DNA from: Candidatus Altimarinota bacterium
Lineage (GTDB): Bacteria > Patescibacteriota > Gracilibacteria > BD1-5 > UBA6164
Direction: 5' to 3'
DNA length: 6,053 bases
NCBI GenBank assembly: GCA_027062145.1
Contig: JAMOTX010000059.1
Coordinates: 1 to 6,053 of the forward strand
In this document: piece after piece, positions 1 to 5,740 of the stretch
How the letters are laid out: every line of letters begins with the position of its first letter
Position numbering within the stretch: the first letter of the stretch is position 1
Notes under the pieces: model-generated
Database searches by the model: none
What the model was told of the DNA's origin: nothing
What the model saw: the letters and a program-made list of their open reading frames with translations, nothing else
Program-made: the position numbers and the translations under genes

Positions 1-800
1 TCCGCTACTTTTTTTCTAACAAATCTTGTTATATATTTTATACTTCTAGATTTCATATTAGGAGAAAGTTTTCCATAAAATGACCAGAATGTAAAAACAA
101 GACTTATGGATAACAATGTTCCACCAATATAATCTAAGTTTACATCATAACGATTTAAACTAATAAAATATATTGTAATCATTGTTATTGTTGTTTTTGC
201 TTTACCTACCCAAGTTGCAGCAGGATTTTTTGTTTTACCTCTTAGTAATTGCCCAATACTATCAAAAAAAATGATAAATATTGTTAATATAATGAAAAGT
301 GAATTTTCAGAATAATAAGATACAACAATTAAAACCGGTAATACAAGTATTTTATCTGCTAAAGGATCTAATGCTTTTCCAATAGATGTTATATTACCTA
401 ACCATCTTGCTATAGCACCATCTAAGGCATCTGTAGCAAATAAGAATACATAAAATATCAATACTATGAAACTTATTATAGGATCATAATAATATACACT
501 AAGTAAAATAACTAATGGAAGAGATGCATATATTCTCCACATACATACCCCATTTGCAGATAAAAGTGGTGATGAAAAATAAATTTTCCATGTTTCTTTA
601 AAACCTTTTGGTTCAATACTACATTCATGTTTACAAAAACATTCTTGTATTTTTTTATATCTTAGGGCAAAAAATGTTACTATAAATACTATTGTAACAC
701 TTATAAAACTAAGAAATATTTCTAAATGCAACATACTATTTGTTTGAATTAAATCTAACAAAGAAGTATATTCATGTACAATTGATGATAATAGACTCAT
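1..800 (-). CDS. pgsA: CDP-alcohol phosphatidyltransferase, PgsA-like (3' end cut by window)
   Basis: Integral membrane enzyme that moves a phosphatidyl group from CDP-diacylglycerol to an alcohol; for PgsA the acceptor is glycerol-3-phosphate, giving phosphatidylglycerol phosphate. 266 codons are visible, with no stop before the edge. The CDP-alcohol signature is complete: D124-x2-D127-G128-x2-A131-R132-x8-G141-x3-D145-x3-D149 (DALDGAIAR, then GKALDPLAD). A later GKAKTT (199-204) resembles the PgsA GKxKT motif. Hydrophobic segments lie near residues 27-45, 93-122, 150-162, 167-180, 205-216 and 228-240. An N-terminal extension of about 70 residues holds an extra membrane segment and a Cys cluster (C54, C56, C60). 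ATG at 798-800 is chosen because AAAGGA lies six bases upstream. All 11 glycines are GGN and none is UGA, unlike every neighbour. The family is clear; the exact alcohol acceptor is inferred. Confidence 0.85.
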   Translation of the reverse strand, partial: MSLLSSIVHEYTSLLDLIQTNSMLHLEIFLSFISVTIVFIVTFFALRYKKIQECFCKHECSIEPKGFKETWKIYFSSPLLSANGVCMWRIYASLPLVILLSVYYYDPIISFIVLIFYVFLFATDALDGAIARWLGNITSIGKALDPLADKILVLPVLIVVSYYSENSLFIILTIFIIFFDSIGQLLRGKTKNPAATWVGKAKTTITMITIYFISLNRYDVNLDYIGGTLLSISLVFTFWSFYGKLSPNMKSRSIKYITRFVRKKVA

Positions 801-806
801 TTTCTA

Positions 807-812
807 TCCTTT
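807..812 (-). promoter_or_regulatory. Shine-Dalgarno-like site of the pgsA-like gene
   Basis: On the minus strand AAAGGA sits six bases before the ATG at 798-800. It supports that start. The other complete genes in the window have only A/T-rich sequence ahead of their ATG and no recognisable Shine-Dalgarno site. Confidence 0.6.
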
Positions 813-841
813 GTTTTTTAATTTTTGTTTTAGAGATATAA

Positions 842-869
842 ATGATAGTATAAAACTTAATTTAGTCAA
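842..869 (-). promoter_or_regulatory. Candidate promoter of the pgsA-like gene
   Basis: Minus strand: -35 TTGACT (864-869), 16-base spacer, -10 TATCAT (842-847), placing a start site about 35-40 bases before the ATG. The -35 is part of an 18-base sequence that recurs at 5054-5071, again with a -10-like hexamer after a 16-base spacer. The -35 overlaps the loop and arm of the hairpin at 850-881. In such AT-rich DNA a promoter call by eye is weak alone; the recurrence strengthens it. Confidence 0.45.
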
Positions 870-881
870 ATTAAGTTTTAT
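850..881 (-). terminator. Perfect 14-bp hairpin after the SH3-domain gene
   Basis: Arms 850-863 and 868-881 are fully complementary around a four-base loop (AGTC on the plus strand). The hairpin starts at the last base of the TAA stop of the SH3-domain gene, so it is well placed as its terminator. The following U-tract on the minus strand is short (within the arm, TTTTA), so termination may be leaky. It overlaps the candidate promoter of the next gene. Confidence 0.6.
862..879. repeat. 18-bp element, copy 1 (second copy 5054-5071)
   Basis: TTAGTCAAATTAAGTTTT on the plus strand is identical at 862-879 and 5054-5071. Read on the minus strand, both copies contain TTGACT and lie upstream of a minus-strand gene, with a TATAAT-like hexamer 16 bases further on. 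It is best read as a shared promoter or operator core. Confidence 0.6.
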
Positions 882-2152
882 TATTTTAATAAATCATTTA
901 AATTATTTAAAAATCAATCAATATCAGTTTTTTTAGTTTGAGTTCATGTATAATTATCTCCTAATAAGCTAGATAATGAATTTAGAAATGAATTAATATC
1001 TGTTTCTGAATTATTTTCTTTTATTAATAAATTTGATATTTCTTTTAGAAAATCACTATCTTCCATTCATGCAATAGTTATTTCTTTATTATTTTCATCT
1101 ATTAATAATTCATATAATCATTTTATAAAATCATTATCTGTCATTTGAATTGGATCAGTTTCTGTTTTATTTATACCTGTTAATAAATCAGATAATGAAC
1201 TTAAAAATTCATTATCATTGGTTTCCATAGGATTTATTTCATTATCATTTTCAGGAAACATTAGTGTAGATATATGTATTCATCTAGCTTTATAATATTC
1301 ATCTATATTTTTACTTAATCAATCATTTGAAGAAAATAAATTTTTAAATCATTGATTAACATCTGGAATTTCAATTATTTTTCTTTGTTCTAATAAATTG
1401 TCTGACATTACTTTTCTATAATTTTCTACTGTAGGTAAGTCTTTTTTTATTATATTATTTATTTCTTCAGTTTCATTGGGCTTTATTCTAGTTGTTTCTT
1501 TTTTAATTGTAGTTTTTTTAATTTGTGTATCAATTTTCCTTGAACAATAGTATTGATTTACATAATTATTGGTATTTTGAGTATTTATAAAAGGTATAAA
1601 AAATGTTAATTTATTTTCTTTAAACATATTAAATAATTGTTCATTTTTTTCAGTATTATTACATTTTAATTGAGAGATCTCTTTTTTAATATATCATATT
1701 TTTCATTTATTTTTTCAGCTTGTGATTTCTATTTTCAGCCAATCATTATTTAAATAGTTTATATGCAATATTTTAAAATCGTCTCATTTAAAAGCTACTG
1801 CTGAAGGGAATCAATATGAAGAAGGAGATTTTCTTAATAAACTCATAGTTTCTAAAGTTCAATAATTTCATTTTATTTCTAAATTATTAGATTCTTGTTT
1901 TCATATATTACTACTAAGTATGTATCAAGTTTTTCAATCAGTTAATTTTACTTTTGTATAATCTAATTTATTTATTCATTGATCTAAAATAATATATCAT
2001 TTTTTTAGCTTTGCTATAGTTTTCGCTTGATTTATAGGGGATTCTTTTATTTCTGAATTATTATTTTTTATATATAAAATATCACCAAATTCTGCATAGG
2101 TAGAATTTAGTATTAATAACGATAAAATTATAATTGATAATATTTTTTTCAT
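881..2152 (-). CDS. Secreted protein with two bacterial SH3-like domains and a C-terminal repeat tail
   Basis: 423 residues with UGA read as Gly (19 of 22 glycines are UGA). An N-terminal signal peptide (MKKILSIIILSLLILNSTYA, probable cut after residue 20) exports it. Residues about 22-84 look like a bacterial SH3 domain, with a KKGY turn (50-53) and VKLTDGKTGYILSSNI (68-83). A second one spans about 98-160, with WLKIEI (138-143) and GKIGYIKKEI (150-159). In other bacteria such domains often bind peptidoglycan peptides or cell-surface ligands. Residues 160-265 are Lys/Glu/Asn-rich and unrecognised, with C164 and C203 as a possible disulfide. Residues 311-423 hold five copies of a D-x-x-F-[LI]-x2-[LI]-x2-L-L motif. 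No enzymatic domain is seen. The gene has its own candidate promoter upstream and ends in tandem TAA codons followed by a hairpin. The start is the only ATG ahead of the signal peptide. Exact function is unknown; a surface-binding or structural role is inferred. Confidence 0.85.
884..1222 (-). repeat. Five tandem ~25-residue repeats at the protein C-terminus
   Basis: Within the SH3-domain protein, residues 311-423 contain NDNEFLSSLSDLL, TDNDFIKGLYELL, EDSDFLKEISNLL, TDINSFLNSLSSLL and TDIDGFLNNLNDLL. The conserved Phe lies at 316, 342, 368, 389 and 414, so the period is 26, 26, 21 and 25 residues. Each copy looks like a short amphipathic helix preceded by an acidic Asp/Asn cap and followed by a polar linker. 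The final copy ends the protein. No known repeat family was recognised. Confidence 0.7.
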
Positions 2153-2183
2153 ATTAAATATATTATTACTATTTATTGTATTT

Positions 2184-2212
2184 ATAATATCATATATTTA
2201 CTATAGAAACAA
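2184..2212 (-). promoter_or_regulatory. Candidate promoter of the SH3-domain gene
   Basis: Minus strand: -35 TTGTTT (2207-2212), 17-base spacer, -10 TATTAT (2184-2189), leaving a leader of about 25 bases before the ATG at 2150-2152. The -35 directly abuts the preceding terminator hairpin. The call rests on hexamer match and position only. Confidence 0.35.
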
Positions 2213-2242
2213 AAAAAGAACTACTTTAAAATAGTTCTTTTT
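2213..2242 (-). terminator. Rho-independent terminator of the two-gene paralog unit
   Basis: An 11-bp stem (2213-2223 with 2232-2242; core GAACTA/TAGTTC) lies just past the stop codon at 2246-2248. On the minus strand it is followed by a run of T residues, the classic intrinsic terminator layout. The plus-strand side is also T-rich, so it could work in both directions. Confidence 0.75.
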
Positions 2243-2245
2243 ATT

Positions 2246-3364
2246 TTATTTCCATGTATATGTAAGTTCTAATATTTTTATATTATATTGTATCATACAA
2301 TTTGCATCTGTATTAATCCGTTTTAATCAATTTTTTACCTCTTCTTTACGTGTTCAATTATTTATTACTGATGAAAACATAACTTTTGAATAACTGTTAG
2401 GCATTGGATTTCTTTTATAATCCCATGCATTTTGGCAAGATTCATGTGTTGAAATATTACTATCTGTTGCTACAGCTGACTCATTGCAAAATCAGTTTGA
2501 AAAATCAATACAATGTCTTTGATTCCGAACAATGTTTATTTTTTGAGTTCAGTAATATCATTTACGATATATAACATCATTTTTTATTTCTTTACATATT
2601 TTTCAATCTATATTTCTTTTTCAAATACTAATTTTGTCACAAATAGTAGAATAATCTGATGTATTATTTTTAAAACATATAATGCTACTTCAATAAGGAG
2701 ATTGAAATTTTGCTACTTTATTTCATTTTGATCAATAATAGTAACTTCTTCAATATTTTCCTATATCTGTATAAGAAGATGTCCGTCATCATATTCAGAC
2801 TTCTTTAGTCTCTTCTTTTGATGGTATATGCCATCATTTAGAACAGCTATTATTTAATGTATTAGTATTATCTCTTCATGTTTTGAAATCCCAACGTTCA
2901 AATGCTTTATTTAAAGCAGGACATCATGCTGCAATAATACCATTTTTAATAATATTTTCTTTATCACATCAAGGATATTTTATTTTATCCTCTGCAGATA
3001 TAACTGGTTCTAGTACGATATTTTTTTCTAATTCTAATTTTAATACATATTCTTTTTTACATTGAAATTGATCTACTAGTAAATTTATAATATCTAGTTT
3101 AACTCAATCTAAGTTAGATTTAGACTTATAATCTGATAATATACTGATATATTTTCAAAATATATCAGATTGTTCACTATTACTTTTGCTTATAAATTTT
3201 TTATGTAAATTTTCTCAAAAAGTTATTACTTTTTCGTAATTACTTGATGATAAATCATTATATGAACTATTTTTAAGTTCTGATTTACAATTATCTAATG
3301 CAAGAGAGGTATTAAATATTGATAATAGTAAAATAATAATACTGATTTTCATTTTATTGTTCAT
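2246..3364 (-). CDS. Secreted Cys-rich protein with shared N-terminal domain and FISUMP-like module
   Basis: 372 residues with UGA = Gly (21 of 23 glycines are UGA). A signal peptide occupies about residues 1-22. Residues 24-111 form a domain bounded by C26 and C102 that also begins the protein encoded just upstream (about 54 of 88 residues identical, no gaps, counted by eye). Residues about 133-232 resemble the Fibrobacter succinogenes major paralogous (FISUMP) domain: CSKGWHIPS (174-182), a YGRSYYYGS stretch (204-212) and a closing SSIICFK (226-232). Residues 233-372 are Cys-rich and unrecognised. It follows its paralog after only 28 bases without a terminator, so the two are probably co-transcribed. 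ATG at 3362-3364 is used; the ATG four codons later (3350-3352) is equally possible. No catalytic motif is visible. An extracellular, disulfide-stabilised role, perhaps adhesion, is inferred; the FISUMP match is moderate. Confidence 0.82.
3035..3295 (-). repeat. Shared N-terminal domain, copy in the downstream paralog
   Basis: Residues 24-110 of the 372-residue protein align without gaps to residues 25-111 of the 317-residue protein. Identical stretches include KNSSY, KLDIINLL and QFQCK, and both copies have paired cysteines 76 residues apart. The DNA is also similar, with nearly identical sequence around 3080-3101 and 4060-4081. This is a tandem duplication; no known family was recognised. 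Confidence 0.85.
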
Positions 3365-3392
3365 ATATAATGTTAATTAATAATATTTTAAT

Positions 3393-4346
3393 TTATTTTA
3401 ATAAATAATTATTTACACTTTCACATTCCCAATATAGACTTCTCGAGTTTCAACCACATACAGGACGAGTAGAAGAACCTCCAATCCACGAATCATTTCT
3501 ATTTAGTTTATATTTACAATTTTTCCATTCAGCATTTCAAGTACAAGAAATTAAATTTGTAATCTTTGCATCTGGACTAGGATATACGCTATACATTAAA
3601 CCTAAACAATTAGAACATCAATATCAACTTTTTTGCATAGCTCTAGTAGGTCAATTTGTTATTCATCTATCACATAAGACTTTTCAATCATATACTTTTA
3701 CATTTTTAAATCATTCAAAATATCAATTGCTACATTTTGCTCTTTGTGCATATAGTGAGCAACTATTTCATGCAAAGAATGCGCTATATACTCAATCTTT
3801 AATATATCTGTGTTTTGATTCTCCATATACAATACAAGATTTTCAAAGACATTGTCAATTTTGTTTTGTATATCAATAATTACAAGTTAAGTTACAATCA
3901 GGATAACTAGATACTTTTCAATTTCTTACAGTAGGTGTAGAACAGACATTTTGATTTTGTACTGTTGTAGTACTGTTACTTCTTACTGAAACAGAACTAC
4001 TTTCTTTTCCATCTAACTTAAGATAATATGTTTCTTTACATTGAAATTGTTCAATTAATAAATTTATAATATCTAGTTTAGTTCATTCTAATTTATATTT
4101 AGTTTTATAATTAGATAATACACTAACATATTTTCATAATGTATTTGATTGAATAGAATTACTTTTATTTATAAAATTTTTATGCAATTTTTCTCATAGA
4201 TCTAATGCACTAGTATAAGTACTTGAAGAAAGATTTGTATATGAGCTATTTTTAATATCAGTTCTACAATTATCTGAAGCATAAGACTTAGTTATTATTA
4301 ATGAGAGTAATAATAAAATGATACTTAACTTTATTTTAAAATTCAT
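3393..4346 (-). CDS. Secreted 16-cysteine protein with shared N-terminal domain and EGF-like segment
   Basis: 317 residues with UGA = Gly (18 of 24 glycines are UGA). A signal peptide covers about residues 1-23 (hydrophobic SIILLLLSLIIT, probable cut after SYA). Residues 25-112 are the domain shared with the next gene, with C27 and C103 conserved. A Ser/Thr/Asn linker follows. Residues 151-171 read CNLTCNYGYTKQNGQCLGKSC, an EGF-like or Cys-knot-like pattern in which both key glycines are UGA codons. The rest (172-317) is Cys- and Tyr-rich and unrecognised. There are 16 cysteines in all, an even number that suggests extensive disulfide bonding outside the cell. It is the first gene of a probable two-gene unit, with a candidate promoter 30-60 bases upstream. 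ATG at 4344-4346 is the first in frame before the signal peptide. A surface or secreted binding role is inferred; no enzyme motif is seen. Confidence 0.85.
4014..4274 (-). repeat. Shared N-terminal domain, copy in the upstream paralog
   Basis: Residues 25-111 of the 317-residue protein, matching 3035-3295 at both protein and DNA level. The proteins cease to align after about residue 112, where the C-terminal modules differ completely. Confidence 0.85.
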
Positions 4347-4375
4347 ATATTTTCAATTAATAAATAATTAATATT

Positions 4376-4402
4376 ATTATAATAATTGAAGAAAAAAATC
4401 AA
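4376..4402 (-). promoter_or_regulatory. Candidate promoter of the paralog pair
   Basis: Minus strand: -35 TTGATT (4397-4402), 15-base spacer, -10 TATAAT (4376-4381), with the ATG about 30 bases further on. The spacer is short and the region is almost pure A/T, so this is tentative. Its position immediately after the preceding terminator fits. Confidence 0.4.
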
Positions 4403-4409
4403 ATATAAT

Positions 4410-4445
4410 AAAAAAAATAATAACTTATAAGTTATTATTTTTTTT
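4410..4445 (-). terminator. Palindromic terminator of the pilin-like gene
   Basis: A perfect 36-base palindrome centred between 4427 and 4428 (core AATAACTTA/TAAGTTATT) with an A-run on one side and a T-run on the other. It lies eight bases beyond the TAA at 4453-4455. On either strand a stem is followed by U residues, so it could terminate in both directions. Confidence 0.75.
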
Positions 4446-4452
4446 TATTATA

Positions 4453-4881
4453 TTATTTTGTGAAAACTTCAAATTTATTATCATATATTCCTCAATCTAA
4501 AGTTAATTTATTTATATTTGATTTACTTTCTAAACAAGTTGATAATATATATCATTGATTTTCTAATTTATTTAATGTAAGTACTTCATATGTATATCAA
4601 AAAGTACATCAGTTAATAATTTCTCATTCTTTAGAATCTTTAGGTATTTTATATAAAAATATAGCTAAATTTTCATCATCTAATGATGAAGGGTATTCAG
4701 CATTATCTTGATATGTTTGTTCTAATCATGATTGAATCATTTTAATATCATTGATTCTAGATGTATCTCTAGCTTTTTCTATTTGTCATTGATATATAGA
4801 ATTCATTATTGGTGTAGCAATTAATGCTAAAACAATTAAAACACCTACAGTTATCAATATTCATTTTACCCATTTATTCAT
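4453..4881 (-). CDS. Type IV pilin-like / pseudopilin-like protein
   Basis: 142 residues with UGA = Gly (8 of 10 glycines). The layout is that of type IV pilins and type II secretion pseudopilins: short basic leader, one hydrophobic helix (about 8-25, ILITVGVLIVLALIAT), then the typical segment ARDTSRINDIKMIQSGLEQTYQDNAEYPSSL (37-67, written here in part: ARD..R..D...IQ..LE.TY.DN..YP). C92 (NGCTFGYTYEV) and C116 (YILSTCLES) match the usual C-terminal disulfide pair. Such proteins are inner-membrane anchored and assemble into pili or pseudopili. The canonical GFTLIE processing site is absent: K6-G7 precedes ILITV and there is no Glu at +5, so cleavage and assembly into a filament are uncertain. 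The gene stands alone, with its own leader hairpins and terminator. Confidence 0.8.
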
Positions 4882-4895
4882 ACAATTTTTATAAA

Positions 4896-4933
4896 AAAAT
4901 AAAGTTAGAAATATATATTTCTAACTTTATTTT
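4896..4933 (-). promoter_or_regulatory. Perfect 38-base palindrome followed by a U-tract in the leader of the pilin-like gene
   Basis: Arms of 19 bases centred between 4914 and 4915 (core AAAGTTAGAAATA/TATTTCTAACTTT). On the minus strand the stem runs into a T-run and then, about 15 bases after the stem base, the ATG of the pilin-like gene. It has the form of an intrinsic terminator yet sits between the candidate promoters and the start codon, so it may be an attenuator or mRNA-stabilising stem. It could instead end transcription of something upstream, but no minus-strand gene is seen there. Confidence 0.6.
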
Positions 4934-4961
4934 AAGATTTAATTTTGAAAATCAAATCTTA
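4933..4961 (-). repeat. Second leader hairpin of the pilin-like gene
   Basis: TAAGATTT (4933-4940) pairs with AAATCTTA (4954-4961), and inside it ATTTT pairs with AAAAT around one G, with a single mismatch. It abuts the 38-base palindrome, giving two stacked stem-loops in the same leader. Confidence 0.5.
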
Positions 4962-4966
4962 AAAAT

Positions 4967-4995
4967 ATTATATTTGATAACTAATTTTATCTAAA
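4967..4995 (-). promoter_or_regulatory. Alternative candidate promoter of the pilin-like gene
   Basis: Minus strand: perfect -10 TATAAT (4967-4972) with TTTAGA 17 bases upstream. A transcript from here would begin at the outer edge of the hairpin at 4933-4961. It competes with the candidate at 5034-5061; sequence alone does not decide between them. Confidence 0.35.
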
Positions 4996-5033
4996 TACGT
5001 TATTTGTTTAATATATTTATATTTAATAACTTA

Positions 5034-5061
5034 TTTATAGTTTAATTTAATAATTAGTCAA
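5034..5061 (-). promoter_or_regulatory. Candidate promoter with the 18-bp shared element
   Basis: Minus strand: -35 TTGACT (5056-5061), 16-base spacer, -10 TATAAA (5034-5039). The same -35 context and spacing occur upstream of the pgsA-like gene. It would give the pilin-like gene a leader of about 145 bases containing both hairpins. Confidence 0.45.
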
Positions 5062-5071
5062 ATTAAGTTTT
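5054..5071. repeat. 18-bp element, copy 2 (first copy 862-879)
   Basis: Identical 18 bases to 862-879. Here the perfect surrounding palindrome is absent (only about seven pairs can form, 5042-5048 with 5060-5066), so what is conserved is the element rather than the hairpin. Confidence 0.6.
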
Positions 5072-5125
5072 TACTTTTTTATTTTTATCTTTAAACTATT
5101 TTTATATTAAATAACATATACAGAT

Positions 5126-5730
5126 ATGGCATTAGGTGAGTTATAAATAGATGATACAGATTATCATAGAGAATGAGTTACATGAGCTAAATTAGCTCAT
5201 GTTTTGAATGTTATGATCAATAAAAAGGCTACAAATGTATTAGAGTCAGCAAATAAGTTTGGTCATATTGATTTTGAAAAACATATGCAAGACGGTAAAA
5301 AATGAATCATACTTGATATAGATGATTGTGTAGCACCACATCATGGAAATATATATCCAACTAATATAAAAAGGATTAAAGATTTATTATAAAAGTGATG
5401 GGATATTGTTATATTTTCAAATATGAAAAAATCAGATAGGTATACGCAATTAGAAAAGATGTGAATTGATGTTATTACATCACAGTATGCTAAGCCTAAT
5501 TCAAAATGATTTGAAGAATGTTTAGTAAAAATGAATCTTGAAGCACGAGAGGTAATATGGTTTGAGATAATTTTCTAACTGATGGTTGATCTATTTGAGC
5601 AGGAATTGATTTTATAAAAGTTAAACCAATAGAAATAGAAGAAGAAAATCCTTCAGTTTGAAGAGGTATTCAAAAAGTTATGAGAAGTTTTGCAGATAAT
5701 GTTGCAAGAGTGAGAGGAAATATAAAATAA
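5126..5730 (+). pseudogene. Broken YqeG-like HAD (subfamily IIIA) phosphatase
   Basis: With UGA = Gly the region encodes about 200 residues of a HAD phosphatase, but it is interrupted three times: TAA at 5144-5146, TAA at 5390-5392, and a frameshift near 5555-5560 equivalent to one lost base. Motif I is ILDIDDC (nucleophile Asp near 5315), motif II IVIFSN, motif III the Lys of YAKP, and motif IV VGDNFLTDGG, which appears only after switching frame at 5560. The remainder reads on to the TAA at 5728-5730. Order and spacing fit the YqeG family, whose members act on small phosphorylated substrates; the substrate here is unknown. The first TAA could be avoided by a later start, but the other two lesions remove the enzyme. 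Sequence outside the lesions is still family-like, so decay looks recent, or the assembly has errors. It would have been followed by the sugar transferase after 10 bases. Confidence 0.75.
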
Positions 5731-5740
5731 TGTATATACA

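Noticed and set aside
884..1222. Dockerin or calcium-binding repeats
   Set aside because: The copies are Asp-rich but lack the DxNxDG loop pattern; the conserved part is a hydrophobic F-L-L-LL helix face.
1349..1627. Separate 92-residue minus-strand reading frame under the standard code
   Set aside because: It is residues 176-267 of the 423-residue SH3-domain protein, in the same frame, bounded only by UGA glycine codons.
2883..3065. 60-residue plus-strand reading frame
   Set aside because: It is antisense to the 372-residue secreted protein, which has a signal peptide, a paralog and family-like motifs. The plus-strand frame has no support.
881..4881. UGA = Trp (mycoplasma code 4)
   Set aside because: UGA falls at invariant glycines of several families while Trp positions such as the SH3 WLKIEI and GWHIPS use TGG.
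5080..5125. Plus-strand promoter for the HAD gene
   Set aside because: TATATT at 5103-5108 could be a -10, but no credible -35 lies 16-18 bases upstream, and the region is nearly all A/T.
5126..5730. Programmed frameshift or UAA readthrough in the HAD gene
   Set aside because: Three separate lesions, no obvious slippery heptamer at 5555-5560, and UAA acts as the normal stop for every other gene here. Gene decay or assembly error is simpler.
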